Assembly: GCA_019112875.1 (NCBI GenBank)
Contig: DXIO01000097.1
Coordinates: forward strand, 1 to 48,838
Origin: Candidatus Aquabacterium excrementipullorum
Lineage (GTDB): Bacteria; Pseudomonadota; Gammaproteobacteria; Burkholderiales; Burkholderiaceae_C
Direction: 5' to 3'
DNA length: 48,838 nucleotides
Shown here: in pieces, positions 7,780 through 15,935 of the stretch
Position numbering within the stretch: the stretch's first letter is position 1
Layout of the letters: every line of letters starts with the position of its first letter
The notes under the pieces: generated by a model
The model's database searches: none
Seen by the model: the letters and a program-made list of their open reading frames with translations, nothing else
What the model was told of the DNA's origin: nothing
Position numbers and translations under genes: made by a program

Positions 7780-8829
7780 TTACCCGCGAGCGCGGGGGGT
7801 ATCGGGCTGCACGGCGCGGCGAGCCTGGAACAGCAGGGATTCGACCTTCAGGCCGGCGTTCCAGGGGTGGTCCGCGTGGCGGCGCGCCTGGCGCAGTTCG
7901 GCCGCCCATGCTGTGAGCCGCGGCAGGCTGACATTGGCCGGCACGGCCTCCGCCGGAAAGTAGCGCGGTGCACCGCCGGCACTGGCCCGCGACAGGTCGT
8001 GGCAGAGCTTTTGCAAGGCATCGACCAGCAGTGGCAAGGGCCAGCCAGCCCAGGCGCCGGCCACGCCGCCTGCCACATCCTTGGGCAAACGTTGCCAGGC
8101 GGCGGCCGTCCAGCCCAGGCCCAGCAGTTCTGCCGCGCCTTGCGGGCTGCCGCCGGCGGCGGCCAGCAGGATGCGCGCGTCTGGCGCGGACAGGCCCTGG
8201 TGCGCGGTGCACAGCCAGTCCAGCACGGCATCGCCTTCGGGCAATGGCAGGTGCCAGGCTTGGCAGCGGCTGCGTACCGTGGGCAGCATGTCGTCGATCG
8301 AACCGCAACTGAGCAGGAAGCGCACACGGCCAGGCGGCTCTTCCAGCGTCTTGAGCAGGGTGTTGGCCGACACCGTGTTCATGCGGTCCGCCGGGTGGAT
8401 CAGCACGACCTTGGCCCGGTCACGCGACACGGTCGATTGGCAGAAGGCCACGGCCTGGCGGATGGCATCGACCTTGATCTCCTGGCTGGGCTTGCGCTTC
8501 TTGGCGTCGCCCTTGTCGGCATCGGCATCGTCCGCGCCGAAATCCCAGCCCAGGCTGGGCTGCATGGCCTCGGGCACCAGTACCTTCAGGTCCGGGTGGT
8601 AGCCGGTGTCGACCAGATGGCAGGCCGGGCAATGGCCGCAAGCCGGTGCATTGCCGCCTGCCGCCAACGATGCGGGCGATTCGCACAACCACGCCTTGGC
8701 CAGGGCCAAGGCCAGTTCAAGCTGCCCCGAGCCAGGCTGGCCATGGATCAGGGATGCTGGCGAGGTCAAGCGGGACAGGGCATCGCGCAGGACACCGTCC
8801 TGCCAGGGCAGCAGACGCAACAGACTCAC
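7780..8829 (-). CDS. holB: DNA polymerase III subunit delta'
   Basis: A 349-residue clamp-loader subunit. The zinc module has four cysteines (about Cys49, 64, 67 and 70), the last three in CGHCPAC. The P-loop position reads HGQPGSGQ, without the Lys-Ser/Thr needed for ATP, which is characteristic of delta'. [10 protein letters not shown] and [18 protein letters not shown] are family hallmarks, the latter covering sensor 1 and the conserved SRC. A charged insert rich in Asp and Lys (around residues 100-120) is unusual but probably a surface loop. Three consecutive GTG codons are possible starts. The one at 8829 overlaps the tmk stop as GTGA and is preferred; 8835 would add two valines. Confidence 0.9.
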   Translation of the reverse strand: MSLLRLLPWQDGVLRDALSRLTSPASLIHGQPGSGQLELALALAKAWLCESPASLAAGGNAPACGHCPACHLVDTGYHPDLKVLVPEAMQPSLGWDFGADDADADKGDAKKRKPSQEIKVDAIRQAVAFCQSTVSRDRAKVVLIHPADRMNTVSANTLLKTLEEPPGRVRFLLSCGSIDDMLPTVRSRCQAWHLPLPEGDAVLDWLCTAHQGLSAPDARILLAAAGGSPQGAAELLGLGWTAAAWQRLPKDVAGGVAGAWAGWPLPLLVDALQKLCHDLSRASAGGAPRYFPAEAVPANVSLPRLTAWAAELRQARRHADHPWNAGLKVESLLFQARRAVQPDTPRARG

Positions 8830-9470
8830 CACCACCCCCGTTGGGCCAGCACGACCTGCACCTGCGCGGCCACGCCGGCTGGCGGTTGTGCCGCGTCGAT
8901 CACGGCATAGCGCGCGGGCTGTGCTTCGATGCGTTGCTGGTAGCCCTGGCGCACCTTCTGGAAGAAGGCGGTGTCCTCGGCCTCAAAACGGTCCGGGCTG
9001 CGCGCTGCGCTCAGGCGTTGGGCGGCAATGGCCGGGTCCACGTCGAAGACCAGCGTGAGATCAGGGTGTCGGCCGGCCTGCACCCATTGCTCCAGGGTCT
9101 GCAGGGGCGCCAGATCGAAACCGCGCCCCGCACCCTGGTAGGCGAAGGTGGCATCGGTGAATCGGTCGCACAGCACCCAGGCGCCACGGGCCAGGGCGGG
9201 TTCAATCACCGTGGCCAGGTGGTCGCGGCGGGCAGCGAACACCAACAGCGATTCGGTCAGCGCATCCATGGGGCGATGCAGCACCAGTTCGCGCAGCGAT
9301 TCTGCCAGGGGCGTGCCGCCGGGCTCGCGCGTGCGAACCACGTCGCGGCCGGCCTCGCGCCAGCGCTTCTCCAGCTCGTCGAGGTGGCTGGTCTTGCCCG
9401 CGCCGTCGATGCCCTCGAAGGTGATGAATCGGCCGGCTGGCACGTGGGAAGTCCCCGAAGACTGGGTCAT
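8826..9470 (-). CDS. tmk: Thymidylate kinase
   Basis: A 214-residue dTMP kinase, which converts dTMP to dTDP for DNA synthesis. The P-loop is GIDGAGKTS at residues 20-28. [11 protein letters not shown] is the substrate-side motif and [16 protein letters not shown] carries the conserved DR(Y/F) motif. The lid segment includes [11 protein letters not shown]. It overlaps mltG upstream by four bases and holB downstream by four, so the three genes form a tightly coupled operon. Confidence 0.96.
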   Translation of the reverse strand: MTQSSGTSHVPAGRFITFEGIDGAGKTSHLDELEKRWREAGRDVVRTREPGGTPLAESLRELVLHRPMDALTESLLVFAARRDHLATVIEPALARGAWVLCDRFTDATFAYQGAGRGFDLAPLQTLEQWVQAGRHPDLTLVFDVDPAIAAQRLSAARSPDRFEAEDTAFFQKVRQGYQQRIEAQPARYAVIDAAQPPAGVAAQVQVVLAQRGWW

Positions 9471-10462
9471 GGACGTTTGCGCTGGTAGCGGTTGACGGCT
9501 CGATTATGTTCGGCCAGCGTCTCGCTGAAGACACTGCGGCCATCGCCACTCGCCACGAAGTACAGGGCGCGCGTGGCATCGGGCCGCACGGCGGCCAGCA
9601 GCGCGGCCCGGCCGGGCATGGCGATGGGCGTGGGCGGCAGGCCCCCGCGCAGGTAGGTGTTGAAGGGCGAGTCCGTCTGCAGATGCACCTTGCGCAGGTT
9701 GCCGTCGAAGGCATCGCCCAAGCCGTAGATCACGGTGGGATCGGTCTGCAGCGGCATGCCGATGCGCAGGCGGTTGTTGAACACGCCGGAGACCATGCCG
9801 CGGTCTTCGCCGTGGCCGGTTTCCTTCTCGACGATGGAAGCCAGGACCAAAGCGTCCTGGGGCGTTTTCAGCGGACTCGCGGCGGCGCGCTGGGCCCAGG
9901 CCTCGGCCAGTTGCTTCTGCATGGCGCGGTGAGCCCGGCGGATCACGGCGATGTCGGTGCTGCCCTTGGAATAAGCATAGGTGTCCGGAAAGAACTGGCC
10001 TTCTGCGGGCACGGCGGGCTCGCCCAACGCGGCCATCACCTGGGCGTCAGTCCAACCACGTGTCATGGGCTGCAGGCCATCGGCCTGGGCCAACTCCTGC
10101 CGCCAGCGCTTGAAAGTCCAGCCCTCGATCAGCTTGACGGTGGACAGCGATTCATCGCCCTGCACCATCATGGCCAGCAGGCGATCCGGCGTGATGCCTT
10201 GCGAGATCTCGTAGCTGCCAGCCCGGATCTGGCGCGCCTGCCCCGACCAGCGGAACCACTGGTACAGCAGCCAGGGCGAGGTTTGCGCGCCCGCGTTGAC
10301 CCAGCCCTGGGCCACACCGCGTGGCGTGACGCCCTGCTCCACCGACCACTCCACCGTGGGAGCGCTCAGGGGAATCGGTTGGTGCGCCCACCACCACAGG
10401 CCACCCACGGCGCCAGCGACGGTGATGGCGGCCAGCACGATGAGCGTCGCCAGCAGGCGCAT
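9467..10462 (-). CDS. mltG: Endolytic murein transglycosylase
   Basis: A 331-residue inner-membrane protein. One N-terminal helix (about residues 3-24) is followed by a LysM-like region ([15 protein letters not shown]) and the YceG catalytic domain. The signature [13 protein letters not shown] and the catalytic ASIVEKETG (Glu212) are present. MltG cuts nascent glycan strands and is thought to set their length. The start ATG at 10462 places the membrane helix at the very N-terminus; the open frame continues upstream but would collide with the divergent ygfZ promoter region. Its stop overlaps the tmk start as ATGA. Confidence 0.93.
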   Translation of the reverse strand: MRLLATLIVLAAITVAGAVGGLWWWAHQPIPLSAPTVEWSVEQGVTPRGVAQGWVNAGAQTSPWLLYQWFRWSGQARQIRAGSYEISQGITPDRLLAMMVQGDESLSTVKLIEGWTFKRWRQELAQADGLQPMTRGWTDAQVMAALGEPAVPAEGQFFPDTYAYSKGSTDIAVIRRAHRAMQKQLAEAWAQRAAASPLKTPQDALVLASIVEKETGHGEDRGMVSGVFNNRLRIGMPLQTDPTVIYGLGDAFDGNLRKVHLQTDSPFNTYLRGGLPPTPIAMPGRAALLAAVRPDATRALYFVASGDGRSVFSETLAEHNRAVNRYQRKRP

Positions 10463-10576
10463 CAGCGCACCGCCACGTTGTGCGGCGCGGGTGGATGCGC
10501 AACGGCGGGAAATATCGGTCGGGTCAAAAGCCCGTGCAAAGTCAGGGAAGTTCACGGCGGTGATCATAATCACCCC

Positions 10577-11539
10577 ATGGACAAGATCTCTCTGCCGCAC
10601 GCGCCGACCTGGTCCGGCGTGGTCGCACTGCCTCACCTGACCTGCCTGCACGCCGATGGCCCCGAGGCCGCCAGCTTCCTTCACGGCCAACTCAGCCAGG
10701 ACATCGAAGGCCTGGGCGAAGCCGAAGCCCGCCTGGCCGCCTACTGTTCGCCCAAGGGCCGCATGCTGGGCGACGCCCTGGTGCTGCGCCCCTCGCCGGA
10801 GCGCATCCTGCTGGTACTGAGCGCTGACGTGGCGCCGGCCGTGCTCAAGCGCCTGTCGATGTTCGTGCTGCGCGCCAAGGCCAAGCTCAGCTCGGCCGCG
10901 CACGATGTGGTGCTGATGGGTCTGCTGGGCGAACACGCTGAACAAGCCCTGGCGGGCGCAGGCCCGCAGGATGGCGCGGTGGTGCCGCATGGCGGCCCGG
11001 GCGCCAATGCGTGGGTGGTTCGCCTGCCCAGCGTGCAGGGCCTGGCCCGCGCGCTGTGGCTGGGCCCGGCCGCGCAGGCTCCCACCGCCAGCCATGGCGA
11101 TGTCGTGCCTCCCAGCGCCTGGCGCTGGCTGGAAGTGGCCAGCGGCGTGCCGCGCATCGAGCAACCCACGGTGGACCAGTTCGTGCCGCAGATGGTGAAC
11201 TACGAACTGGTCGGTGGCGTGAACTTCAAGAAGGGCTGCTACCCCGGCCAGGAAATCGTCGCCCGCAGCCAGTACCGTGGCACGCTCAAGCGGCGCCTGT
11301 ACCTGCTGCACACGGCCGCCGAAGCCCAGCCGGGGCAGGAGATCTTCTCAGCCGATGATCCGGGGCAGCCTGCCGGCCTGGTCGTCAATGCGGCCCCGGT
11401 GCCTGGCGCTGCCGGCGCCAGTTCGCTGCTGGCAGAACTCAAGATCCAGCATGCGCAGAGCGCTCTCACCCTGGGTGCGGCCGATGGCCCGGCCTTGCAG
11501 CTGGGCGAGCTGCCCTATGCGGTCGTGCAGGACGCCTGA
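10577..11539 (+). CDS. ygfZ: Folate-binding YgfZ/GcvT-like protein
   Basis: A 320-residue protein related to the glycine-cleavage T protein. It contains the diagnostic FKKGCYPGQEIVARSQYRGTLKRRLY, with the invariant Cys at about residue 221. The early SFLHGQLSQDI and YCSPKGRMLGD match the family. YgfZ assists maintenance of iron-sulphur proteins such as MiaB in a folate-dependent way. It is divergent from mltG with a 114-base gap that should hold both promoters. The ATG at 10577 gives a normal-length protein. Confidence 0.92.
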   Translation: MDKISLPHAPTWSGVVALPHLTCLHADGPEAASFLHGQLSQDIEGLGEAEARLAAYCSPKGRMLGDALVLRPSPERILLVLSADVAPAVLKRLSMFVLRAKAKLSSAAHDVVLMGLLGEHAEQALAGAGPQDGAVVPHGGPGANAWVVRLPSVQGLARALWLGPAAQAPTASHGDVVPPSAWRWLEVASGVPRIEQPTVDQFVPQMVNYELVGGVNFKKGCYPGQEIVARSQYRGTLKRRLYLLHTAAEAQPGQEIFSADDPGQPAGLVVNAAPVPGAAGASSLLAELKIQHAQSALTLGAADGPALQLGELPYAVVQDA

Positions 11540-11646
11540 TCCGGCTGGCGGGGCCTTCTCCGTTTTCGCGCACTCTGCCACGTGATGCTGCGCCGCCGCA
11601 ACAGATGTTGACGGCATTGGCCTGATCCTGGCGCAAGATGCCGCCC

Positions 11647-12000
11647 ATGAGCGCTTTGTACATCTACTACCGCGTCCAGCCCGGCCGCGAGCAGGTGCTG
11701 GCCGACGCCATCCATGGCATGCAGGCACGCCTGCGCGCTGGCATGCCCGGCCTGGCGGCGTCGCTGCAGCATCGCATCGAGTGGAGCTCGGGGCAACCGA
11801 CACAGTCGCCTGGCCCGACGTGGATGGAGACCTACCACTTCAACGGCCATGCGGACCACCGCGCCTGGGCCGCCTTCGAAGCGGCGCTGGCCCGTGAGCT
11901 ACCCACCCTGCCCGAGGGCATCGACGGCACTCGCCAAACCGAATGCTTCAGCCCCTTGTCGCCGAGCAAGGCCGGCGCGCTTTCGACCCGCAAGGAGTGA
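11647..12000 (+). CDS. DUF4936 family protein
   Basis: A 117-residue soluble protein that fits DUF4936, found mainly in betaproteobacteria. Visible family-like segments are ALYIYYRVQPG at the N-terminus, TWMETYHF and a helical segment AWAAFEAALARELP. The fold resembles a small ferredoxin-like stress-response or monooxygenase dimer, but no catalytic residues can be assigned. An ATG three codons earlier (11638) is an alternative start. It lies four bases before the NRDE gene, and about 100 bases after ygfZ, so the three may be co-transcribed. Function is unknown. Confidence 0.75.
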   Translation: MSALYIYYRVQPGREQVLADAIHGMQARLRAGMPGLAASLQHRIEWSSGQPTQSPGPTWMETYHFNGHADHRAWAAFEAALARELPTLPEGIDGTRQTECFSPLSPSKAGALSTRKE

Positions 12001-12003
12001 CCC

Positions 12004-12999
12004 ATGTGCCTGGCCAGCATCGCCCTGGACCTCAGCAGCCGTTTCCCCTTCGTCCTCGCGGGTAACCGTGACGAGTTCATGGCCCGCCCCGCCGCCCGCC
12101 TGGGCTGGTGGGAAGACACGCCCGGCCAGCCGCCCATCCTGGGCGGGCGTGACCTGCAGGCCGGTGGCACCTGGATGGGCCTCACCGCCCAAGGGCGCCT
12201 GGCCTTCGTCACCAATTACCGCAACCCGGCCAAGGAAGACCGCACCGCCCCCTCGCGCGGCGACATCGTGCCTTTGTGGCTGCGTGGCGAGCACTCGATG
12301 GACCGCCTGTGGCCGCAACTGGCCATGAGCGGCTACAACGGATTCAACCTGGTCGCGCTGGATTTCGCCGAGGGTGAATGCTTCTGGGTGTCCAACACTG
12401 CGCGCTACCCGCAGCGGCTGGAAAAAGGCGTGTATGGCCTGTCCAACGGGCACCTGAACTCGCCCTGGCCCAAGGTCAACCAGCTCAAGGCCAGCACCAA
12501 GGCCGCGCTCGCCGAGGCCGATTCGGTGGATGACCTGGCCAACCGCCTGTTCGAAGCCCTGGCTGATCCCACCGTCGCCCCGGACGACCAACTGCCGCAC
12601 ACCGGCATCTCGCTCGAATGGGAACGGGTGCTGTCGTCCGCCTTCATCCGCACGCCGGATGGCAGCTACGGCACGCGCTGCTCCACGCTGGTCATCACCG
12701 AACGCGTCAACAAGCGCCTGGTGACGCACGTGCTGGAGCGCACCTACACGGCGGGCGCCAAGATGGCGCTGCTGCGGCGCGTGACGCTGAAAAACTGGCC
12801 ACCGCGCCACACGATGCAGGCAGAGCAGCTCGCCAAGCTGGAACAGACGCTGACGCCGGCCGCCCTGCGCCAGGACGAGCGCTTCGAAAGCAGCGATGTG
12901 CACGAGGAAGACAACCACGCGCTCTCCGACGAGCCGGCACAGCGCAAGACCCGCGCGCGCAGCCTGATCAAGAGTGGGCGCAGCCGCAGGACGGAGTGA
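12004..12999 (+). CDS. NRDE (TANGO2-like) family protein with C-terminal extension
   Basis: A 331-residue protein. The N-terminus MCLASIALDL has the invariant Cys2 of the NRDE family. LAGNRDEFMARP is the name-giving motif, and GGTWMGLTAQGRLAFVTNYRNP and GVYGLSNGHLNSPWPK are also typical. The family includes human TANGO2 and is suspected of N-terminal nucleophile hydrolase chemistry; bacterial substrates are unknown. Members are commonly near 250-280 residues. Here the last 50 or so residues extend beyond that and end in a strongly basic tail (QRKTRARSLIKSGRSRR). Four bases separate it from the DUF4936 gene, suggesting co-translation. Confidence 0.85.
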   Translation: MCLASIALDLSSRFPFVLAGNRDEFMARPAARLGWWEDTPGQPPILGGRDLQAGGTWMGLTAQGRLAFVTNYRNPAKEDRTAPSRGDIVPLWLRGEHSMDRLWPQLAMSGYNGFNLVALDFAEGECFWVSNTARYPQRLEKGVYGLSNGHLNSPWPKVNQLKASTKAALAEADSVDDLANRLFEALADPTVAPDDQLPHTGISLEWERVLSSAFIRTPDGSYGTRCSTLVITERVNKRLVTHVLERTYTAGAKMALLRRVTLKNWPPRHTMQAEQLAKLEQTLTPAALRQDERFESSDVHEEDNHALSDEPAQRKTRARSLIKSGRSRRTE

Positions 13000-13004
13000 G
13001 CCGG

Positions 13005-13022
13005 GGCGCTCAGGCGAGCGCC
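13005..13022. terminator. Stem-loop between convergent genes
   Basis: GGCGCTC (13005-13011) pairs with GAGCGCC (13016-13022) over a 4-base loop, exactly in the 32-base gap between the convergent NRDE and thioesterase-GNAT genes. There is no U tract on either side, so it could be a weak bidirectional terminator or an mRNA 3'-end stabiliser. Confidence 0.4.
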
Positions 13023-13031
13023 TCTACCTGT

Positions 13032-13904
13032 TCACCGCTGAAAATCCAGCCGCATGGCGATGTGAGGAATCCCCACCTCGTCGAATACATCGCCGTCGGC
13101 CTTGAACCCTTGCGATTCGTAGAAGCGCCTGGCCGAGGTCTGCGCATGCAGCGTCACCGTGCGGGTGTCCTGCGCGCGGGCCGCATCGATCAGGGCTTGC
13201 AGCACCTCGCGGCCAACACCCGCACCGCGCATCGAGCGCAACACCGCCATGCGGCCGATGCGCGCCTGCCCTGCCGGCTGGCCGATGGTGATCAGTCGCC
13301 CCGTGGCCAGGGGCAAGCCGGCCGCATTGAGCACCACGGCGTGCAGGGCATGCGCATCGTCGGCATCCCATTCCTCGTGCTCGGGGATGTTCTGCTCGCC
13401 GATGAAGACGATCTTGCGCACGGCACCGGCCTGCTCGCCGACCTCGCTCCAGCGGCCCAGGCGCAACTGGGTCACAGGGCGGCCTTCGGCCTGCGCCTGG
13501 ATCTGATCGCGCACGGAGGTAGGCACGGGCTCGGGCCGTCGCGTGGCCAGCGAGGTGTGCACGTAGATGGCTTCGCCAGTCACCAACAAGCGGTGGTCCG
13601 ACCACACCGCCCAGCCGATCTTCATCGACGAATTGCCGATGTGTTCGGCGCGCACACCCACGTCCAGCCAGTCGTCCAGCACGGCGGGCGCGTGGTAGGC
13701 CAGCGTGTGCTGGCGCGCGTACATGTCGCCGCCATGGTGCGTGAAGCCGTCCGGGTACGGCAGGCCCACGGCCCGCCAGTATTCGGAGATCGCGACGTCC
13801 AAGTAAGTCAGATAGTGCCCGTTGAACACGACCTGCTGGGCATCGACCTCCTGCCAGCGCACGCGCAGCCGGTGGATGAAGGGAAAGTCTTCTCGTTTGG
13901 CCAT
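13032..13904 (-). CDS. YbgC/FadM-type acyl-CoA thioesterase fused to GNAT acetyltransferase
   Basis: A 290-residue two-domain protein. Residues 8-140 form a 4HBT hot-dog thioesterase: FIHRLRVRWQEVDAQQVVFNGHYLTYLD places Asp21 where YbgC has its catalytic aspartate. Residues 150-290 form a GNAT domain: RIGRMAVLRSMRGAGVGREVL is the acetyl-CoA pyrophosphate loop and ARRFYESQGF is the usual C-terminal motif. The likely roles are hydrolysis of an acyl-CoA and acyl transfer to an amine; substrates are unknown. The ATG at 13904 is preferred because an upstream GTG (13931) lies inside the fadD terminator stem. It follows the fatty-acid genes on the same strand. Confidence 0.87.
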   Translation of the reverse strand: MAKREDFPFIHRLRVRWQEVDAQQVVFNGHYLTYLDVAISEYWRAVGLPYPDGFTHHGGDMYARQHTLAYHAPAVLDDWLDVGVRAEHIGNSSMKIGWAVWSDHRLLVTGEAIYVHTSLATRRPEPVPTSVRDQIQAQAEGRPVTQLRLGRWSEVGEQAGAVRKIVFIGEQNIPEHEEWDADDAHALHAVVLNAAGLPLATGRLITIGQPAGQARIGRMAVLRSMRGAGVGREVLQALIDAARAQDTRTVTLHAQTSARRFYESQGFKADGDVFDEVGIPHIAMRLDFQR

Positions 13905-13920
13905 GCCTGATTGTGTGGCC

Positions 13921-13963
13921 AAAAACGACACAGCCCGCCAGCCGGTGAAGGCATGGCGGGCTG
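13921..13963 (-). terminator. Rho-independent terminator of fadD
   Basis: A 10-bp stem (CAGCCCGCCA 13931-13940 with TGGCGGGCTG 13954-13963) is followed on the minus strand by a short spacer and five U (A run 13921-13925). It starts about 40 bases after the fadD stop and ends transcription before the thioesterase-GNAT gene. Confidence 0.75.
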
Positions 13964-14005
13964 TGGTGACAGGGCAAGGCTTGAGCGCCCTGCCCCGTCA
14001 CTGCA

Positions 14006-15760
14006 TCACTTGCTGTCGCGCAGTTCGCGGCGCAGGATCTTGCCCACGGGCGACTTCGGCAGCTCGGTGCTGCGGAACTCGACGATGCGGGGGATCTTGT
14101 AGCCGGTCAGGTTCTTGCGGCAGTGCTCGATCACGCTTTCCTTGGTCAGGCTGGCGTTGCGCGGCACGATGATGACCTTCACGCGCTCGCCGGCCACGGA
14201 ATCGGGCACGCCGATGGCGGCCACTTCCTTGACGTCGGGGTGCATGGCGACCACGTCTTCGATCTCGTTCGGGTACACGTTGAAGCCCGAGACCAGGATC
14301 ATGTCCTTCTTGCGGTCCACGATCTTCAGGAAGCCGCGCTCGTCCATCACGGCGATGTCGCCCGTGGCCAGCCAACCGTCCTTGTCCAGCACTTCGGCCG
14401 TGGCGTCAGGGCGCTGCCAGTAGCCCTTCATCACCTGCGGGCCGCGCACGCACAGCTCGCCTGGCTCGCCGATGTTGGCCCAGGTGCCGTCATCGCGGCG
14501 GCAGCGCACTTCGGTGGAAGGCACGGGCACGCCGATGGAGCCGGTGAAGGTGGGCTGTTCCTTGGACAGGTCCACCGGGGCTTGCGACACGATGGGCGAG
14601 CATTCCGTCAGGCCGTAGCCTTCGACGATGGAGGTGCGGGTGACCTCTTTCCAGCGCTCGGCCACGCCGCGTTGCAGCGCCATGCCGCCGGCGATCGACA
14701 GCTTGAGCTTGGAGAAGTCCAGCTTGCCGAAAGCAGGGTCATCGAGGAAGGAGGCGAACAGCGTGTTCACGCCGGTGATGCCCGAGAACTTCTCGTTCTT
14801 CAGGATCATCATCACGCGCTTGGTGTCGCGCGGGTTGGCCACCAGGATGTTGCGGCCACCCAGGGCCATGAAGATCAGGCCGTTCACCGTCAGCGAGAAG
14901 ATGTGGTACATCGGGATGAGCGTGACCACGGTCTCCGTTTCGCCCGTCAGCTGGCCTTCGGCGAAAGCGAGTGCCTGCTGGCAGTTGGCCAGGATGTTGC
15001 GGTGCGTGAGCATCGCACCCTTGGCCACGCCGGTCGTGCCGCCGGTGTACTGCAGGAAGGCCAGGTCATCGGGCTCGACCTTCACGGCCTGGACCGTGAC
15101 CTGCGCGCCCTTGGCCAGCGCCTCGCGGTACCACACAGCACCAGGCAGGCTGTAGGCCGGCACCATCTTCTGCACCTTGCGCAGCACGAAGTTCAGCGCC
15201 CAGCCCTTGGGGTTGAACCAGCCTTCGGCCAGCAGGTCACCGATCTGCGTCAGCACGATGTGCTTGAGCTTGGTCCCCTTCTTGGCGTCTTCCAGCGTCT
15301 TGGCGAAGGTCTCCATCACGATGATGACCTCGGCGCCCGAGTCGTTCAGCGTGTGGTTCAGTTCACGCGCCGTGTACAGCGGGTTCACGTTGACCACGAC
15401 GGCGCCCAGGCGCAGCACGGCGAACAGCGTGACCGGGTACTGCAGCGTGTTGGGCAGCATGATCGCGACGCGATCGCCCTTCTTCACGCCCAGGCTCTGC
15501 AGGTAACCGGCGAAGGCCTTCACACGGCGCTCGAACAGGTCGTTCGTCATCTCCGTGCCGATGCTGACGAAGCCAGGACGGTCGCGGTACTTGTTGATGC
15601 ACTCGTCGAAGTAGTCGTTCAGCGAACGGTACTTGTCGAGGTCGATGTCATGTACCACACCCTTCACATACGACGACAACCAGATGCGGTTGGTCGTGCC
15701 ATCCGGGTTGACGATGGACTGGGGCGTAGGCTCGACGGCCGCCGCGGCTGCTTGACTCAT
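14006..15760 (-). CDS. fadD: Long-chain fatty-acid--CoA ligase
   Basis: A 584-residue AMP-forming acyl-CoA synthetase. The P-loop YTGGTTGVAKG is at residues 238-248. EGYGLTECSP, the aspartate in GWLATGDIAVMDE, and VDRKKDMILVSGFNVYPNEIE follow, and a catalytic lysine lies near the end in SPVGKILRREL. It activates free fatty acids to acyl-CoA with ATP, feeding beta-oxidation or the neighbouring hydratase, reductase and thiolase. The ATG at 15760 has a strong GAGGAG at seven bases. A 175-base leader separates it from the thiolase and probably carries its own promoter. Its terminator is at 13921-13963. Confidence 0.94.
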   Translation of the reverse strand: MSQAAAAAVEPTPQSIVNPDGTTNRIWLSSYVKGVVHDIDLDKYRSLNDYFDECINKYRDRPGFVSIGTEMTNDLFERRVKAFAGYLQSLGVKKGDRVAIMLPNTLQYPVTLFAVLRLGAVVVNVNPLYTARELNHTLNDSGAEVIIVMETFAKTLEDAKKGTKLKHIVLTQIGDLLAEGWFNPKGWALNFVLRKVQKMVPAYSLPGAVWYREALAKGAQVTVQAVKVEPDDLAFLQYTGGTTGVAKGAMLTHRNILANCQQALAFAEGQLTGETETVVTLIPMYHIFSLTVNGLIFMALGGRNILVANPRDTKRVMMILKNEKFSGITGVNTLFASFLDDPAFGKLDFSKLKLSIAGGMALQRGVAERWKEVTRTSIVEGYGLTECSPIVSQAPVDLSKEQPTFTGSIGVPVPSTEVRCRRDDGTWANIGEPGELCVRGPQVMKGYWQRPDATAEVLDKDGWLATGDIAVMDERGFLKIVDRKKDMILVSGFNVYPNEIEDVVAMHPDVKEVAAIGVPDSVAGERVKVIIVPRNASLTKESVIEHCRKNLTGYKIPRIVEFRSTELPKSPVGKILRRELRDSK

Positions 15761-15883
15761 CAGAAATCTCCTCGGTACCTGCTGGCCCGTTGTTATCGCC
15801 GTTGTCGGCTTGTCTTGGGATTTGGATCCCTTTGTGCAGGGAACGTCCCGTAACAATCCGCAAAAGAGGAAAATTTACGCCAA

Positions 15884-15920
15884 TACCCCAGGGTTTTCAT
15901 CTAGGTGGAACCCTGGGGTA
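15884..15920 (-). terminator. Long perfect stem-loop after the thiolase
   Basis: A perfect 12-bp inverted repeat, arms 15884-15895 (TACCCCAGGGTT) and 15909-15920, with a 13-base loop. It begins 16 bases after the thiolase stop. On the minus strand a weak U-rich stretch (AAATTTT) follows only after about 7 bases. Terminator is the simplest reading; an operator in the fadD upstream region is the alternative. Confidence 0.5.
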
Positions 15921-15935
15921 CCAAGGGCGACGGGA

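Noticed and set aside
14123-15853. Long plus-strand open frame opposite fadD, rich in His and Gln
   Set aside because: It is the antisense of a clear fadD gene with complete motifs. Its composition is that of reversed GC-rich coding sequence, with no domain and no ribosome site.
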